A stretch of DNA of 64,000 nucleotides from Moritella marina ATCC 15381 (GCF_008931805.1 NZ_CP044399.1:3769370-3833369); one strand, 5' to 3'; numbered from the stretch's first letter, positions 46,061-56,600 are shown. Notes: generated by a model not told the origin, from the letters alone. Program-made: numbers and translations.

Positions 46061-46516
46061 TTATTTTAAATGAGAGCGAATTGAATCGCGGATAGCACTA
46101 CGGTCAATAACCTGTCCACTACTCTCCATCAATGGTCTTGGCCCATCTTGAACCATATCAGCGCTCATAATCGTGCTTCCTGAAATGGTGTGACTGATCG
46201 TTGGACTATTATCAATTTCCGGCATTTCAGGTCCACCCCATATAGGTGGTAATCGGTCTGGAATCGAAGCTGTTGGAAGACCGAAATCTGGATCAACTAC
46301 CCCCCAATCTGGTGTATTTCCAGCATCAAGACCCCATTCTGGTGAGTCATCAAGATCAGGAATAACGGCCTCAATATCAAGACCCCATTCTGGTGAGCCA
46401 TCGATATCAGGGATAACTGGATCACCCGGTCCACCGTTGCTTGAGTCACCCGAAGAAGAACAGCCTGCTAAAAATAGAGAAGCAGAGACAATCGTTGCCA
46501 AAAGAGATTTATTCAT
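46061..46516 (-). CDS. Lipoprotein with tandem DSPEWG repeats
   Basis: 151 residues from ATG 46516 (AAGGT eight bases before; an upstream frame to 46540 is not supported). Lipobox LFLAGC gives a lipidated cysteine. The mature part is low in complexity: VIPDIDGSPEWGLD, VIPDLDDSPEWGLD and the shorter NTPDWG form tandem repeats of 17 residues, very acidic and proline-rich, probably unstructured. No family recognised. The residue after the lipid Cys is Ser, so outer-membrane sorting is likely. Upstream of a barrel-like gene on the same strand. Confidence 0.75.
   Translation of the reverse strand: MNKSLLATIVSASLFLAGCSSSGDSSNGGPGDPVIPDIDGSPEWGLDIEAVIPDLDDSPEWGLDAGNTPDWGVVDPDFGLPTASIPDRLPPIWGGPEMPEIDNSPTISHTISGSTIMSADMVQDGPRPLMESSGQVIDRSAIRDSIRSHLK
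46325..46418. repeat. 51-bp tandem repeat inside the lipoprotein gene
   Basis: A 51-bp unit beginning ATCAAGACCCCATTCTGGTG at 46325 repeats at 46376 with few changes; a shorter decayed copy lies near 46300. It encodes the DSPEWG repeats, so copy number could vary between strains. Confidence 0.8.
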
Positions 46517-46797
46517 AATGTATACCTTAAGTCTAATCAAAGTTCACTGATACCTAACGTTCATCAGTGGCGAAATCATCGCCATTTCCATTGGCACAAC
46601 GACAATGATTTTGAAGGTATATCAATAATCTAATACCAAAATAACAAAACCAAAGCCAACCGCTATCAGCAAATCCATGCGACGCTATCTGTTGGGAGGC
46701 ATTATTATAATTTGATGCTGAAAGAACTAATGACTATTACTTATTAGTCCCATAAGTAATGCTTATTATAAGGGAATCACCGCTAACACCCGCCAAT
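46517..46797. other. Gene-free stretch before adhC
   Basis: No credible ORF on either strand in the 414 bp between the lipoprotein and adhC. A small GGCGA/TCGCC hairpin near 46567 and AT-rich sequence are seen here. The only strong signal in the stretch is the element at 46798-46824. Confidence 0.6.
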
Positions 46798-46824
46798 TAT
46801 TACCATGCAGTAAAAGTAATTTGC
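46798..46824. promoter_or_regulatory. adhC: Putative LysR-type operator, copy 2 (adhC side)
   Basis: Shares 24 of 27 bases with 41381-41407: TATTACCATGCAGTAA followed by AAGTAATTTGC. It lies 107 bp upstream of adhC. The dyad is less perfect here (TTAC...GTAA). Confidence 0.55.
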
Positions 46825-46915
46825 GATTTAATGGGATTATCAACACCTGAGAAATAACTATAATGGCTCCAACAAAACGAGGGACCTCAGCGTTACCTCC
46901 CAAATGACAATATAA

Positions 46916-48061
<1,146 letters not shown>

Positions 48062-48119
48062 TGCTTTCTACAAGTTGTCTTTTCGGTAAAAAAACGTTTT
48101 AAAATAATCGTGTTATATC

Positions 48120-48155
48120 CGCCTTCACATACAACCAGTATGTGAAGGCGTTTTT
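48120..48155 (+). terminator. Strong terminator of adhC
   Basis: Perfect 13-bp stem CGCCTTCACATAC / GTATGTGAAGGCG, five-base loop, five T residues. Confidence 0.95.
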
Positions 48156-48210
48156 AAATCATAAATTTTCTATTTTCTATTTTCTATAAATACAGTGAGC
48201 AGGTATCGTT

Positions 48211-48540
48211 ATGGGTTGGTTATTTCTTTTATTAGGCGTCTTAGCTGAAGCAACATCACATGTAGCACTGAAAGCCACCAACGGGTTTAGTAACTTTTGG
48301 CCAAGTGTCATTGTTATTTTTGGCCACCTACTCGCGTTTTTATTTTTAGGCCAAGCCGTTAAAAACTTACCCGTTGGTATTGTCCATGCGTCATGGGCCG
48401 GTTTAGCCATTATTCTAGTCACTTATATGTCGAGCTTAGTTTACAAGCAACACCTGGATACTAAAGTTTGGATCGGTATGTTATTTATCGCCGTTGGTAT
48501 TGCCCTCATTAACTTATCATCAACACCGCATACTCACTAA
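48211..48540 (+). CDS. Small multidrug resistance (SMR) family transporter
   Basis: 109 residues with four membrane helices. The helix-1 glutamate that couples proton and substrate binding in EmrE is in GVLAEATSHVALKATNGF. The loop after helix 2 and the helix-3 segment GIVHASWAGLAIILVTYM are related to but divergent from EmrE and SugE. It could export quaternary ammonium or guanidinium compounds; the substrate is not evident. Monocistronic, between the adhC terminator and gmk. Confidence 0.85.
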   Translation: MGWLFLLLGVLAEATSHVALKATNGFSNFWPSVIVIFGHLLAFLFLGQAVKNLPVGIVHASWAGLAIILVTYMSSLVYKQHLDTKVWIGMLFIAVGIALINLSSTPHTH

Positions 48541-48578
48541 GCCAGGCTAAACCACTGACAAGTGAACACTTTACAATA

Positions 48579-48613
48579 ATTTTTTGTGCTTGTTACATCG
48601 ATTTTTTGTGCTT
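48579..48613. repeat. Direct repeat upstream of gmk
   Basis: ATTTTTTGTGCTT occurs at 48579-48591 and again at 48601-48613, spaced 22 bp (two helical turns), about 100 bp before gmk. Could be a tandem protein-binding site. Confidence 0.45.
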
Positions 48614-48713
48614 ACAGCATAGTTAAGTATTAAAGCAGTTTAATTCCCCCACCTATTTATGCTATCTTGGGCCGCTTTTAACTCCTATCAAATACTTTCA
48701 TTAAAGGCTCACC

Positions 48714-49340
48714 ATGGCACGTAAAGGCACTCTGTTCATTGTATCCGCTCCAAGTGGCGCAGGTAAATCAAGTCTTATCAAAGCACTTCTAGATGCAAAC
48801 CCAAGCAGCGATATGAAAGTGTCTGTCTCTCATACGACTCGCGCAATTCGCCCTGGCGAAGTTGATGGTACACATTACCATTACATTCCAGTGGCTGATT
48901 TTAAAGCACAAATCGAAAATAATGAATTTTTTGAGTGGGCTGAAGTATTCGGCAATTACTACGGCACATCACGCGTGATGATTGAAAATACCCTAGCACG
49001 TGGCATTGATATTTTCTTAGATATCGATTGGCAAGGTGCGCGTCAAATCAAAGAGCAAATCACTGATGCCCGAGGTATCTTTATCTTACCACCAAGCCGT
49101 GAAGAACTTGAGCGTCGTCTAAACAGCCGCGGTCAAGACAGTGAAGAAATCATCGCAAGTAGAATGGCTGAAGCAGAAGCTGAAATGTCACACTATAATG
49201 AATATGATTACCTGATCATTAATGATGATTTCTCGACCGCACTTGAAGATCTACACGCAATTGTACGCGCAGAACGACTTGGTTCAGCAAAGCAAGCTGC
49301 GAAAAACAGCGTGATAATGAAAGATTTGCTGGTTAAGTAG
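48714..49340 (+). CDS. gmk: Guanylate kinase
   Basis: Phosphorylates GMP to GDP. 208 residues with P-loop [16 protein letters not shown], the GMP-binding [14 protein letters not shown], and the lid [13 protein letters not shown]. Full length. First gene of gmk-rpoZ-spoT-trmH-recG, the order found in E. coli, and the first backbone gene after the accessory region. Confidence 0.97.
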   Translation: MARKGTLFIVSAPSGAGKSSLIKALLDANPSSDMKVSVSHTTRAIRPGEVDGTHYHYIPVADFKAQIENNEFFEWAEVFGNYYGTSRVMIENTLARGIDIFLDIDWQGARQIKEQITDARGIFILPPSREELERRLNSRGQDSEEIIASRMAEAEAEMSHYNEYDYLIINDDFSTALEDLHAIVRAERLGSAKQAAKNSVIMKDLLVK

Positions 49341-49399
49341 GCAAAAATAAAGTATAGTTTCTCGTCATTTTTTAGACTTAATTCACTGGGAGTTCCTGC

Positions 49400-49675
49400 A
49401 TGGCACGCGTAACCGTAGAAGATGCTGTACAACAGGTTGGTAATCGTTTCGACCTAATATTAATGGCGGCACGTCGCGCTCGTCAATTACAGATTAATGG
49501 CAAAGAGCCTTTGGTAGCACCAGAGAATGATAAGCCGACTGTAATCGCCCTTCGTGAAATTGAAGCAGGTCTAATGAGCAACGAATTAATGGATGCTGGC
49601 GACCGTCAAGAACAGCAAGAACACGAAGCACAGCAAGTAGCAGCAGTAGCAGCAATTGCTGAAGGCCGTGGTTAA
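49400..49675 (+). CDS. rpoZ: RNA polymerase omega subunit
   Basis: 91 residues: [20 protein letters not shown] start, then [17 protein letters not shown] and [16 protein letters not shown], all as in E. coli omega. It helps assemble beta' and is part of the ppGpp binding site, which suits its place before spoT. A terminator hairpin follows. Confidence 0.97.
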   Translation: MARVTVEDAVQQVGNRFDLILMAARRARQLQINGKEPLVAPENDKPTVIALREIEAGLMSNELMDAGDRQEQQEHEAQQVAAVAAIAEGRG

Positions 49676-49703
49676 TACCGAATCATCTCTTTGATGGTTT
49701 GAT

Positions 49704-49730
49704 AAAAAAGGTGCAATATGCACCTTTTTT
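49704..49730 (+). terminator. Terminator after rpoZ
   Basis: AAAAAAGGTGC-aatat-GCACCTTTTTT, symmetrical with six T residues. Implies a separate promoter for spoT in the following 200 bp. Confidence 0.88.
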
Positions 49731-49929
49731 AATACCTGAAATCCGTTAGGAAATAGATTATAGAGTTTTATATATATTTAAAACCCTACCCTCTAAATGG
49801 TTAATACTCACTAGAATTAGCATAAATATGACCAAGATGTAAATTTAAAGGTGCAATTAACCCCACTTTTGATAATCTTGCTAATATTATCATCTCATTT
49901 ATATCAACTTTTCAGTAACGAGGCTGTAC

Positions 49930-52053
49930 TTGCATATATTCGCAAATTTGAAAGCAACGACATCAACCTACCTATCGGTTGAACAAGTCGAACTCATTGA
50001 GCATGCTTATTTAGTCGCGCGGGAAGCGCACCTACCTCAAAAAAGAAGCACAGGTGAACCTTATATTATTCACCCTGTTGCCGTTGCTGAAATTCTGGCT
50101 GATATGCGTCTTGATCACAAAACCATTATGGCAGCCCTGCTCCACGATGTGATTGAAGATACGCCAACGACTCAAGAAGACCTTGCTTCATTATTTGGCA
50201 ATACAGTTGCTGAATTAGTCGAAGGTGTTTCTAAGCTTGATAAGTTAAAATTCCGCGATCGCAAAGAAGCGCAAGCAGAAAATTTCCGTAAAATGTTCAT
50301 GGCAATGGTACAAGACATTCGCGTTATCTTAATCAAACTCGCTGATCGTACGCACAACATGCGTACCCTAGGCGCATTAAGACCAGACAAACGCCGTCGT
50401 ATTGCCAGCGAAACATTAGAAATTTTCGCGCCGATTGCTAACCGCCTTGGTATTCATAATATTAAAAATGAATTAGAGGAACTTGGGTTAGAGGCTATGT
50501 ACCCAATGCGTTACCGTATTCTGACCGAATCGGTAAAATCTGCGCGTGGTAATCGCAAAGAAGTCATGTCAAACATCCGTCAAGAAATAGAAGGCCGCTT
50601 AAAAGAAGCAGGCGTACCAGCGGAAACCCATGGTCGTGAAAAGCTGATCTTTAGTATCTACAATAAGATGAAAAAGAAACGTGTTCAATTCCATGAAGTT
50701 GTTGATATTTATGCATTCAGAATTATCGTTGACGATCTTGATACCTGCTATCGCGTACTCGGTCAAATGCACAGTTTGTATAAGCCGAAGATAACGCGCT
50801 TTAAAGATTACATCGCCATTCCAAAAACCAATGGCTATCAATCCCTGCATACATCACTGGTTGGCCCACACGGCGTGCCTCTGGAAATTCAAATCCGAAC
50901 TAAAGATATGGATCTGATGGCTGACCGTGGTGTTGCTGCACATTGGTCATATAAGCAAGGCGCAGACAAGATTAATACCAACGCCCAATTACGTGCGCAA
51001 AAATGGATGCAAAGCTTACTGGAATTACAACAAAGTGCAGGTTCGTCGTTTGAATTTATTGAAAGTGTAAAAACGGATCTGTTCCCTGATGAAATTTATG
51101 TATTCACGCCGAAAGGTAAGATCATTGAATTGCCGCGTGGTGCCACACCTGTCGACGTCGCTTACTCTATCCATACCGATGTTGGCCATACTTGTGTTGG
51201 TGCACGTGTAAACCGTCAACCACATGCACTCAGTCAGCCCTTGAAAAATGGTCAAACAGTGGAAATCATTACCGCACCGGGTGCTCGCCCAAATGCGGCA
51301 TGGTTAAACTTTATTGTCACCGGAAGAGCACGTGGTCGCGTTCGTCAGCAATTGAAAAATATGCGTACCGAAGATTCTATTATTTTAGGTCGTCGCCTCT
51401 TAAATCATGCCCTTAATGGCGTGAAGATAGAAGACATTGCCCCTGAGAATTTAACTCAAGTACTCGCTGATACCAAATGTGAAACCCTCGACGATTTACT
51501 TATCGAAGTTGGTTTAGGCAATATCATGAGTATTTTAGTCGCGCGTCGTTTACAAGGTCGAGTGGATGAATTGACCGATCTAGCACCGCGTTCGGAAGAG
51601 CAAGACAAAATGCCAATTAAAGGCGCAGAAGGTATGTTGGTGAGTTTTGCTAACTGCTGTCACCCAATTCCAGGTGATCCGATTGTTGCGCACTTAAGTC
51701 CAGGTAAAGGCTTAGTGGTACATATTGAAACTTGTCGTAATATTCATGGTTATCAAAATGAGCCGGATCGTTATATTCCAGTTGAATGGGATGACAATAT
51801 TGACTCAAGCCAAGAGTTTAAAACCGAGATCCGTATTCAAGTGGTTAATCACCAAGGTGTGTTAGCGAAACTAACGAATACCGTGGCATCAAGTGGCGCC
51901 AATATTCACAATATCGTCACCGATGAAAAAGATGCGCGCGTTTATAACGTCGATATTCTCATTACCGCGAAAAACCGTAAACATGTCGCCGATGTCATGA
52001 AGAAAATCCGTACCCTGCAAGATGTATTGAAAATATCACGCAGCTACAACTAA
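49930..52053 (+). CDS. spoT: Bifunctional (p)ppGpp synthetase/hydrolase SpoT
   Basis: Stringent-response enzyme that mainly hydrolyses ppGpp. 707 residues: HD hydrolase domain with ALLHDVIEDTPTT (about 70-85), synthetase domain with RFKDYIAIPKTNGYQSLHT, TGS domain DEIYVFTPKGKIIELPRGAT, then the conserved helical/zinc-finger-like region (ANCCHPIPGDPI) and a C-terminal ACT domain. The start is TTG 49930 with GAGG about eight bases before; translation from it aligns with the E. coli N-terminus, whose gene also starts at a rare codon as I recall. No upstream ATG exists in frame. Confidence 0.96.
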   Translation: MHIFANLKATTSTYLSVEQVELIEHAYLVAREAHLPQKRSTGEPYIIHPVAVAEILADMRLDHKTIMAALLHDVIEDTPTTQEDLASLFGNTVAELVEGVSKLDKLKFRDRKEAQAENFRKMFMAMVQDIRVILIKLADRTHNMRTLGALRPDKRRRIASETLEIFAPIANRLGIHNIKNELEELGLEAMYPMRYRILTESVKSARGNRKEVMSNIRQEIEGRLKEAGVPAETHGREKLIFSIYNKMKKKRVQFHEVVDIYAFRIIVDDLDTCYRVLGQMHSLYKPKITRFKDYIAIPKTNGYQSLHTSLVGPHGVPLEIQIRTKDMDLMADRGVAAHWSYKQGADKINTNAQLRAQKWMQSLLELQQSAGSSFEFIESVKTDLFPDEIYVFTPKGKIIELPRGATPVDVAYSIHTDVGHTCVGARVNRQPHALSQPLKNGQTVEIITAPGARPNAAWLNFIVTGRARGRVRQQLKNMRTEDSIILGRRLLNHALNGVKIEDIAPENLTQVLADTKCETLDDLLIEVGLGNIMSILVARRLQGRVDELTDLAPRSEEQDKMPIKGAEGMLVSFANCCHPIPGDPIVAHLSPGKGLVVHIETCRNIHGYQNEPDRYIPVEWDDNIDSSQEFKTEIRIQVVNHQGVLAKLTNTVASSGANIHNIVTDEKDARVYNVDILITAKNRKHVADVMKKIRTLQDVLKISRSYN

Positions 52054-52055
52054 GC

Positions 52056-52092
52056 AGTGTCATCGCGAACGACGATTAATCGCGATGACACT
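52056..52092. repeat. Stem-loop 1 in the spoT-trmH gap
   Basis: Perfect 12-bp inverted repeat AGTGTCATCGCG / CGCGATGACACT, 13-base loop, starting 3 bp after the spoT stop. No T-run, so not a classic terminator. Confidence 0.75.
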
Positions 52093-52093
52093 C

Positions 52094-52130
52094 ATCGCCA
52101 AGGCCTTATTTCCATCAATGCCTTGGCGAT
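52094..52130. repeat. Stem-loop 2 in the spoT-trmH gap
   Basis: Perfect 11-bp inverted repeat ATCGCCAAGGC / GCCTTGGCGAT directly after stem-loop 1, 15-base loop and no T-run. The pair may mark mRNA processing or protect the spoT 3' end. Confidence 0.75.
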
Positions 52131-52239
52131 ATATTTATCACTCGACTCTCTCAAACCCAGTCAAGCTAACAGCAGATACTCGCATTAGCCGATTATTTGG
52201 GTATAATACCTCGCCAATTAAATCTTATAGAGTAAGACC

Positions 52240-52926
52240 ATGACCCCAGAACGTTTAGAACGCATTACTAAAATGCTACAACACCGCCAACCAGATTTAA
52301 CAGTTTGTATGGAAGCAGTACATAAACCACATAACCTTGCTGCAGTAGTAAGAACCTGTGATGCTGTTGGTGTCAACAATGTTCACGCGGTATGGTCAGT
52401 ACGCCCAACAAAAGTATCTGGTGGCACTGCGACTGGCAGCCAAAACTGGGTAAAAGTACACTCTCACGATAACATTGCAGAAGCAATTAAAGCGCTAAAA
52501 TCGCAGGGTATGCAAGTGCTTGCAACAAACCTGTCGGATAATGCCGTTGATTTCCGTGAAATTGATTACACCAAACCAACCGCCATTTTAATGGGTCAGG
52601 AAAAAACAGGTATCAGTGCAGAAGCATTAGCGCTAGCTGATCAAGATATCATCATCCCAATGGTTGGCATGGTACAATCATTAAATGTATCTGTAGCAAC
52701 AGCGACGATCTTATATGAAGCACAGCGTCAACGTGACAATGCAGGCATGTATCAAGGCGAAAGTAGACTGTCAGCAGAAGAACAACATAAGATATATTTT
52801 GAAGGTGGTCACCCTATCTTCGCAAAAGCATGTAAACGTAAAGGTTTAGCTTACCCTGAATTAGATGAAGAAGGCCAAATTGTGGCTGACGAATCTTGGT
52901 GGGATGCACTGCGTAGCGCGAACTAA
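52240..52926 (+). CDS. trmH: tRNA (guanosine(18)-2'-O)-methyltransferase
   Basis: SPOUT-class enzyme that 2'-O-methylates G18 in the tRNA D-loop. 228 residues; motif 1 HNLAAVVRTCDAVGV, motif 2 ILMGQEKTGIS, motif 3 IPMVGMVQSLNVSVATATIL form the knotted SAM site. Start MTPERLERITKMLQHRQPDL matches E. coli. Located between spoT and recG as in E. coli. Confidence 0.96.
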   Translation: MTPERLERITKMLQHRQPDLTVCMEAVHKPHNLAAVVRTCDAVGVNNVHAVWSVRPTKVSGGTATGSQNWVKVHSHDNIAEAIKALKSQGMQVLATNLSDNAVDFREIDYTKPTAILMGQEKTGISAEALALADQDIIIPMVGMVQSLNVSVATATILYEAQRQRDNAGMYQGESRLSAEEQHKIYFEGGHPIFAKACKRKGLAYPELDEEGQIVADESWWDALRSAN

Positions 52927-52937
52927 GCAGTAAAATA

Positions 52938-52970
52938 TAGCTTTGTATTTAACCTCTAAATGCAAAGCTA
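52938..52970. repeat. Stem-loop between trmH and recG
   Basis: TAGCTTTGTATTTA / TAAATGCAAAGCTA, one mismatch, five-base loop, 11 bp after the trmH stop. No T-run. Confidence 0.7.
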
Positions 52971-53050
52971 GTCCAATCTACATTGCAGTGGCTTGAGTAT
53001 AAATCTTCTGATAATATATGTTTATATGTACAGTAGATTATTGAGTAATT

Positions 53051-55123
53051 ATGCGATTAGATAAGATCCCGGTTATCGAATTAAAAGGTGTCGGCGCTAA
53101 AATGGCCGAAAAATTAGCGAAACTGAACCTAGTGACCGTTCAGGATGTGCTTTTTCACCTACCAAGTCGATACCAAGATCGTACCACCATCTATCCAATC
53201 CAAGACCTACTGCCCGGTCTACACGGTACTATCGAAGGCGAAATAGTCAGTTGCGATGTCACCTTTGGCAAACGCAAGATCATGTCTTGTAAAGTAAACG
53301 ACGGCACAGGCATCATCACGCTATTGTTTTTTCACTTTAATGCCGGACAAAAAAACAGTTTTAATGTGGGTAAAACCATAACCGCGTTTGGCGAATTTCG
53401 TCGTGGTCGCTTTGGTTATGAAATTGTCCACCCTGAATATAAACTCGCGAATGCAAGCACCTCAGAGATGAGCGAAGAAACGCTGACCCCCGTTTATCCT
53501 TCAACTGATGGTTTAAAACAGCTAACGCTGCGTAACCTAACCGACCAAGCTCTGCAGCACCTCAGCCAAACCACATTACAAGAATTACTACCGGCTGGCC
53601 TTTATACTGGTCAAATTGAATTAAACCATGCCATCCAATTATTACATCGACCAACACCCGATGTGTCCCTTGAGCTATTAGAGCAAGGTCAACATCCGGC
53701 GCAACAACGACTGATTATTGAAGAACTGTTGGCGCAAAATATCAGCATGTTGCAACTACGTAAGAAAATGCAGCAACACCCTGCAGTCAAACTACAGCCC
53801 AGCAGCAGCATCACCGATCAGTTTTTATCACAATTGCCTTTCACACCAACGAACGCACAACAACGCGTCGTGGCAGAGATTCAACAGGATCTCCAGAAAG
53901 CCTATCCCATGATGCGCTTGGTTCAAGGTGATGTAGGATCAGGAAAAACCCTTGTAGCTGCCTTAGCGGCGCTTCAGGCTATCGGTAATGGCTATCAAGT
54001 AGCACTAATGGCGCCAACTGAGATACTCGCCGAGCAACACGCCATTAACTTTAAAGCGTGGTTTAATCAACTCGGCATAAAAGTGGGCTGGTTATCAGGT
54101 AAACAAAAAGGTAAAGCCCGCGAAGCCGAACTGGAATCGATTGCTAGTGGCGAAACGCAGATGATTGTCGGCACCCATGCTATTTTCCAAGATGCAGTGC
54201 ATTTTTTAAATTTAACCCTCGTCATCATTGATGAACAACATCGCTTTGGTGTGGAGCAACGTCTTGCGCTACGTGAAAAAGGCGCGGTTAGCGGTTTATA
54301 CCCACATCAATTATTTATGACTGCAACTCCTATCCCACGTACCTTGGCCATGACCGCTTATGCCGATTTAAATACCTCGGTAATTGATGAATTACCACCA
54401 GGGCGAACACCAATCACGACGGTCGTCATGCCCGATAGCAAACGCAGTAAAATCATTGAACGTGTCGAATTAGCGGTTAAAAACGAAGGGCGTCAGGTCT
54501 ATTGGGTATGTACCTTAATTGAAGAATCGGAAGCACTGGAAGCGCAAGCAGCTGAAGATACCGCCAATGATTTGCAGAAACAATTACCCGACTTACGTAT
54601 CGGTTTAGTCCATGGCAGAATGAAAGCCATAGAAAAACAATATGTTATGAGCGCATTTAAAAACAAAGAATTGGATTTATTAGTCGCGACGACTGTTATT
54701 GAAGTTGGCGTAGATGTACCGAATGCCAGTTTGATGATTATCGAAAATCCAGAGCGCTTGGGTCTGGCGCAATTACATCAATTACGCGGGCGTGTTGGCC
54801 GTGGTAAAGTAGCCAGCCATTGTGTACTGCTTTATCACGCCCCACTTTCTGATACTGGCAGTAAGCGTTTATCGGTATTACGAGAAACTACCGATGGCTT
54901 TAGGATTGCGCAACGAGATTTAGAGATCCGTGGTCCCGGTGAAATGCTCGGCAGCAAACAAACAGGTATTGCCGACCTAAAAGTGGCTGATTTAGTGCGT
55001 GACCAACAACTGATACCTTTGGTACAAAATATTGCCCGCCACTTATTACAACAGCATCCAGATAATGCCCACGCGATCACCCAGCGCTGGATGGCCGACA
55101 AAGACATTTACTCTAACGCTTAG
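53051..55123 (+). CDS. recG: ATP-dependent DNA helicase RecG
   Basis: Remodels stalled forks and branched DNA. 690 residues: N-terminal wedge/OB domain (IEGEIVSCDVTFGKRKIM), Walker A QGDVGSGKTLVAALAAL, DExH box IIDEQHRFGVEQR, motif VI region LHQLRGRVGRGK and the RecG C-terminal QxxLEIRGPGEMLG segment. Full length. Last gene of the gmk-to-recG series, followed by genes on the other strand after 38 bp. Confidence 0.97.
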   Translation: MRLDKIPVIELKGVGAKMAEKLAKLNLVTVQDVLFHLPSRYQDRTTIYPIQDLLPGLHGTIEGEIVSCDVTFGKRKIMSCKVNDGTGIITLLFFHFNAGQKNSFNVGKTITAFGEFRRGRFGYEIVHPEYKLANASTSEMSEETLTPVYPSTDGLKQLTLRNLTDQALQHLSQTTLQELLPAGLYTGQIELNHAIQLLHRPTPDVSLELLEQGQHPAQQRLIIEELLAQNISMLQLRKKMQQHPAVKLQPSSSITDQFLSQLPFTPTNAQQRVVAEIQQDLQKAYPMMRLVQGDVGSGKTLVAALAALQAIGNGYQVALMAPTEILAEQHAINFKAWFNQLGIKVGWLSGKQKGKAREAELESIASGETQMIVGTHAIFQDAVHFLNLTLVIIDEQHRFGVEQRLALREKGAVSGLYPHQLFMTATPIPRTLAMTAYADLNTSVIDELPPGRTPITTVVMPDSKRSKIIERVELAVKNEGRQVYWVCTLIEESEALEAQAAEDTANDLQKQLPDLRIGLVHGRMKAIEKQYVMSAFKNKELDLLVATTVIEVGVDVPNASLMIIENPERLGLAQLHQLRGRVGRGKVASHCVLLYHAPLSDTGSKRLSVLRETTDGFRIAQRDLEIRGPGEMLGSKQTGIADLKVADLVRDQQLIPLVQNIARHLLQQHPDNAHAITQRWMADKDIYSNA

Positions 55124-55161
55124 CGTAGATCGACGTTAAGTGTTCATCCTCATTACTCGTA

Positions 55162-56061
55162 TTAAGCGCCGACAGGCAGCACTACAAAAGTACCACTAAA
55201 TACAGCGGCCAATTTAGGTCCACTGTAAACATCAACGTCAATATCCAACTTGGCGTTACGCCCTTCTAGCAACTCAAGCAAGCTACCTTTCATGCGATAT
55301 TTGTGTGCCACCGCAAACGGCTCAAGATTAATCGGACGCTTATAATGGATATTACCTTTGGCCAGCACAATATTGCCCATTAAGCCCTGTTCTTTCAACA
55401 TCAACCAGACTAACCCCCAACCCGTTAGTGTCGCTTGGCTATAAATGCTACCAGCAAACATCGTCTCGTGAACGTTAACGTTGGCGTTTAATGGGGCCGA
55501 GGTTTCAAATCGCCAACCACTATATTGACGAATATTAATGCCCATGTGCTGACTGATTGGGATCTTCATCGCCCACTCGTTTTGCAGTTCTGCACACCAG
55601 TCAGGATGGCGTAATATCTTATCCATCGCGCTGACTTCTTTAATCATCTGACGATGACGAACCCCTTCACTGATTTGGCCACTACCGACTAAAGAAAATC
55701 CACATTTTTCATAAAATGGGACAGCTTCAACACGTGCATTCATCACAATACGTTCACTACCGGCTTTATATGCTTCATCTTCCAGTGCTGAAATCAGTAA
55801 GCTACCCAAACCCTTTTTACGATAATTTGGATCCACAGCCATATAATGAATTTGCGACTCGTTCACACCCGCAGTATAAATTCGTCCGCAGGCGATAGGC
55901 GTACCGGTCTTATCCAAGATCATACGATGTTCACTGTGCTCATCATAAATGTCTTTTTCAGTACCACGTGGACGCTGCAATGGTGCTCTTAACAGCGACC
56001 AACGCAAATGATAATAATCCTCTAACTCTTGTTCCGTTTCAGGTACGTGCACGTGAAACAT
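55162..56061 (-). CDS. yiiD: Bifunctional GNAT acetyltransferase / hotdog thioesterase-like protein (YiiD)
   Basis: 299 residues from ATG 56061 (AAGGAGAG before it; an extension to 56091 is not needed). The N-terminal half is a GNAT fold with the acetyl-CoA signature VDPNYRKKGLGSLLISALED; the C-terminal half is the YiiD_C hotdog thioesterase-like domain (LTGWGLVWLMLKEQGLMGNI, HYKRPINLEPF). Substrate unknown. E. coli also has yiiD beside dtd. The gap to dtd is 40 bp, same strand. Confidence 0.9.
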   Translation of the reverse strand: MFHVHVPETEQELEDYYHLRWSLLRAPLQRPRGTEKDIYDEHSEHRMILDKTGTPIACGRIYTAGVNESQIHYMAVDPNYRKKGLGSLLISALEDEAYKAGSERIVMNARVEAVPFYEKCGFSLVGSGQISEGVRHRQMIKEVSAMDKILRHPDWCAELQNEWAMKIPISQHMGINIRQYSGWRFETSAPLNANVNVHETMFAGSIYSQATLTGWGLVWLMLKEQGLMGNIVLAKGNIHYKRPINLEPFAVAHKYRMKGSLLELLEGRNAKLDIDVDVYSGPKLAAVFSGTFVVLPVGA

Positions 56062-56101
56062 AGTCTCTCCTTGTCTATTATTACCACTCATGGTCTGCTA
56101 T

Positions 56102-56539
56102 TTACACCTGCAGCCAAAAAGTAACTGGTCCATCATTGACTAACGACACTTGCATATCAGCGGCAAAACGCCCTGTTGCTGTCGTTATTTCTTTCTGCTG
56201 ACATAGCCCAACAAAATGTTCATACAAATGATTCGCATCAGCAGGCGTCGCGGCCGTCGAAAAGCTCGGACGCGTGCCAGAATTAGTATCCGCAGCAAGG
56301 GTAAATTGCGACACCACTAACAACTCACCGTTAACTTGTTGCACATTCAAATTCATCTTGTCATCGGCATCACTAAACACTCGATAAGCCAGTAATTTCT
56401 CACATAAACGTTTTGCTTTGGCTTCAGTATCACCTTTTTCAACGCCGAGGAATACCAGTAAGCCCTGCTCTATTTTACCAATCACTTCATTTTCAACGCT
56501 TACATCTGCTTTGCGTACACGTTGGATCAATGCAATCAT
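56102..56539 (-). CDS. dtd: D-aminoacyl-tRNA deacylase
   Basis: Removes D-amino acids and glycine mischarged on tRNA. 145 residues starting [20 protein letters not shown]; motifs SQFTLAADT and the chiral-proofreading [11 protein letters not shown] (Gly-cisPro) at the end. ATG 56539 matches family starts, with an extension to 56551 unlikely. Part of a yihY / pip-like / dtd / yiiD gene series on the minus strand. Confidence 0.96.
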   Translation of the reverse strand: MIALIQRVRKADVSVENEVIGKIEQGLLVFLGVEKGDTEAKAKRLCEKLLAYRVFSDADDKMNLNVQQVNGELLVVSQFTLAADTNSGTRPSFSTAATPADANHLYEHFVGLCQQKEITTATGRFAADMQVSLVNDGPVTFWLQV

Positions 56540-56600
56540 GCCTTGCCTCAATAATCATTATTAAATATTAATGTTATTGATAATACCGAAATGGCCGAAA

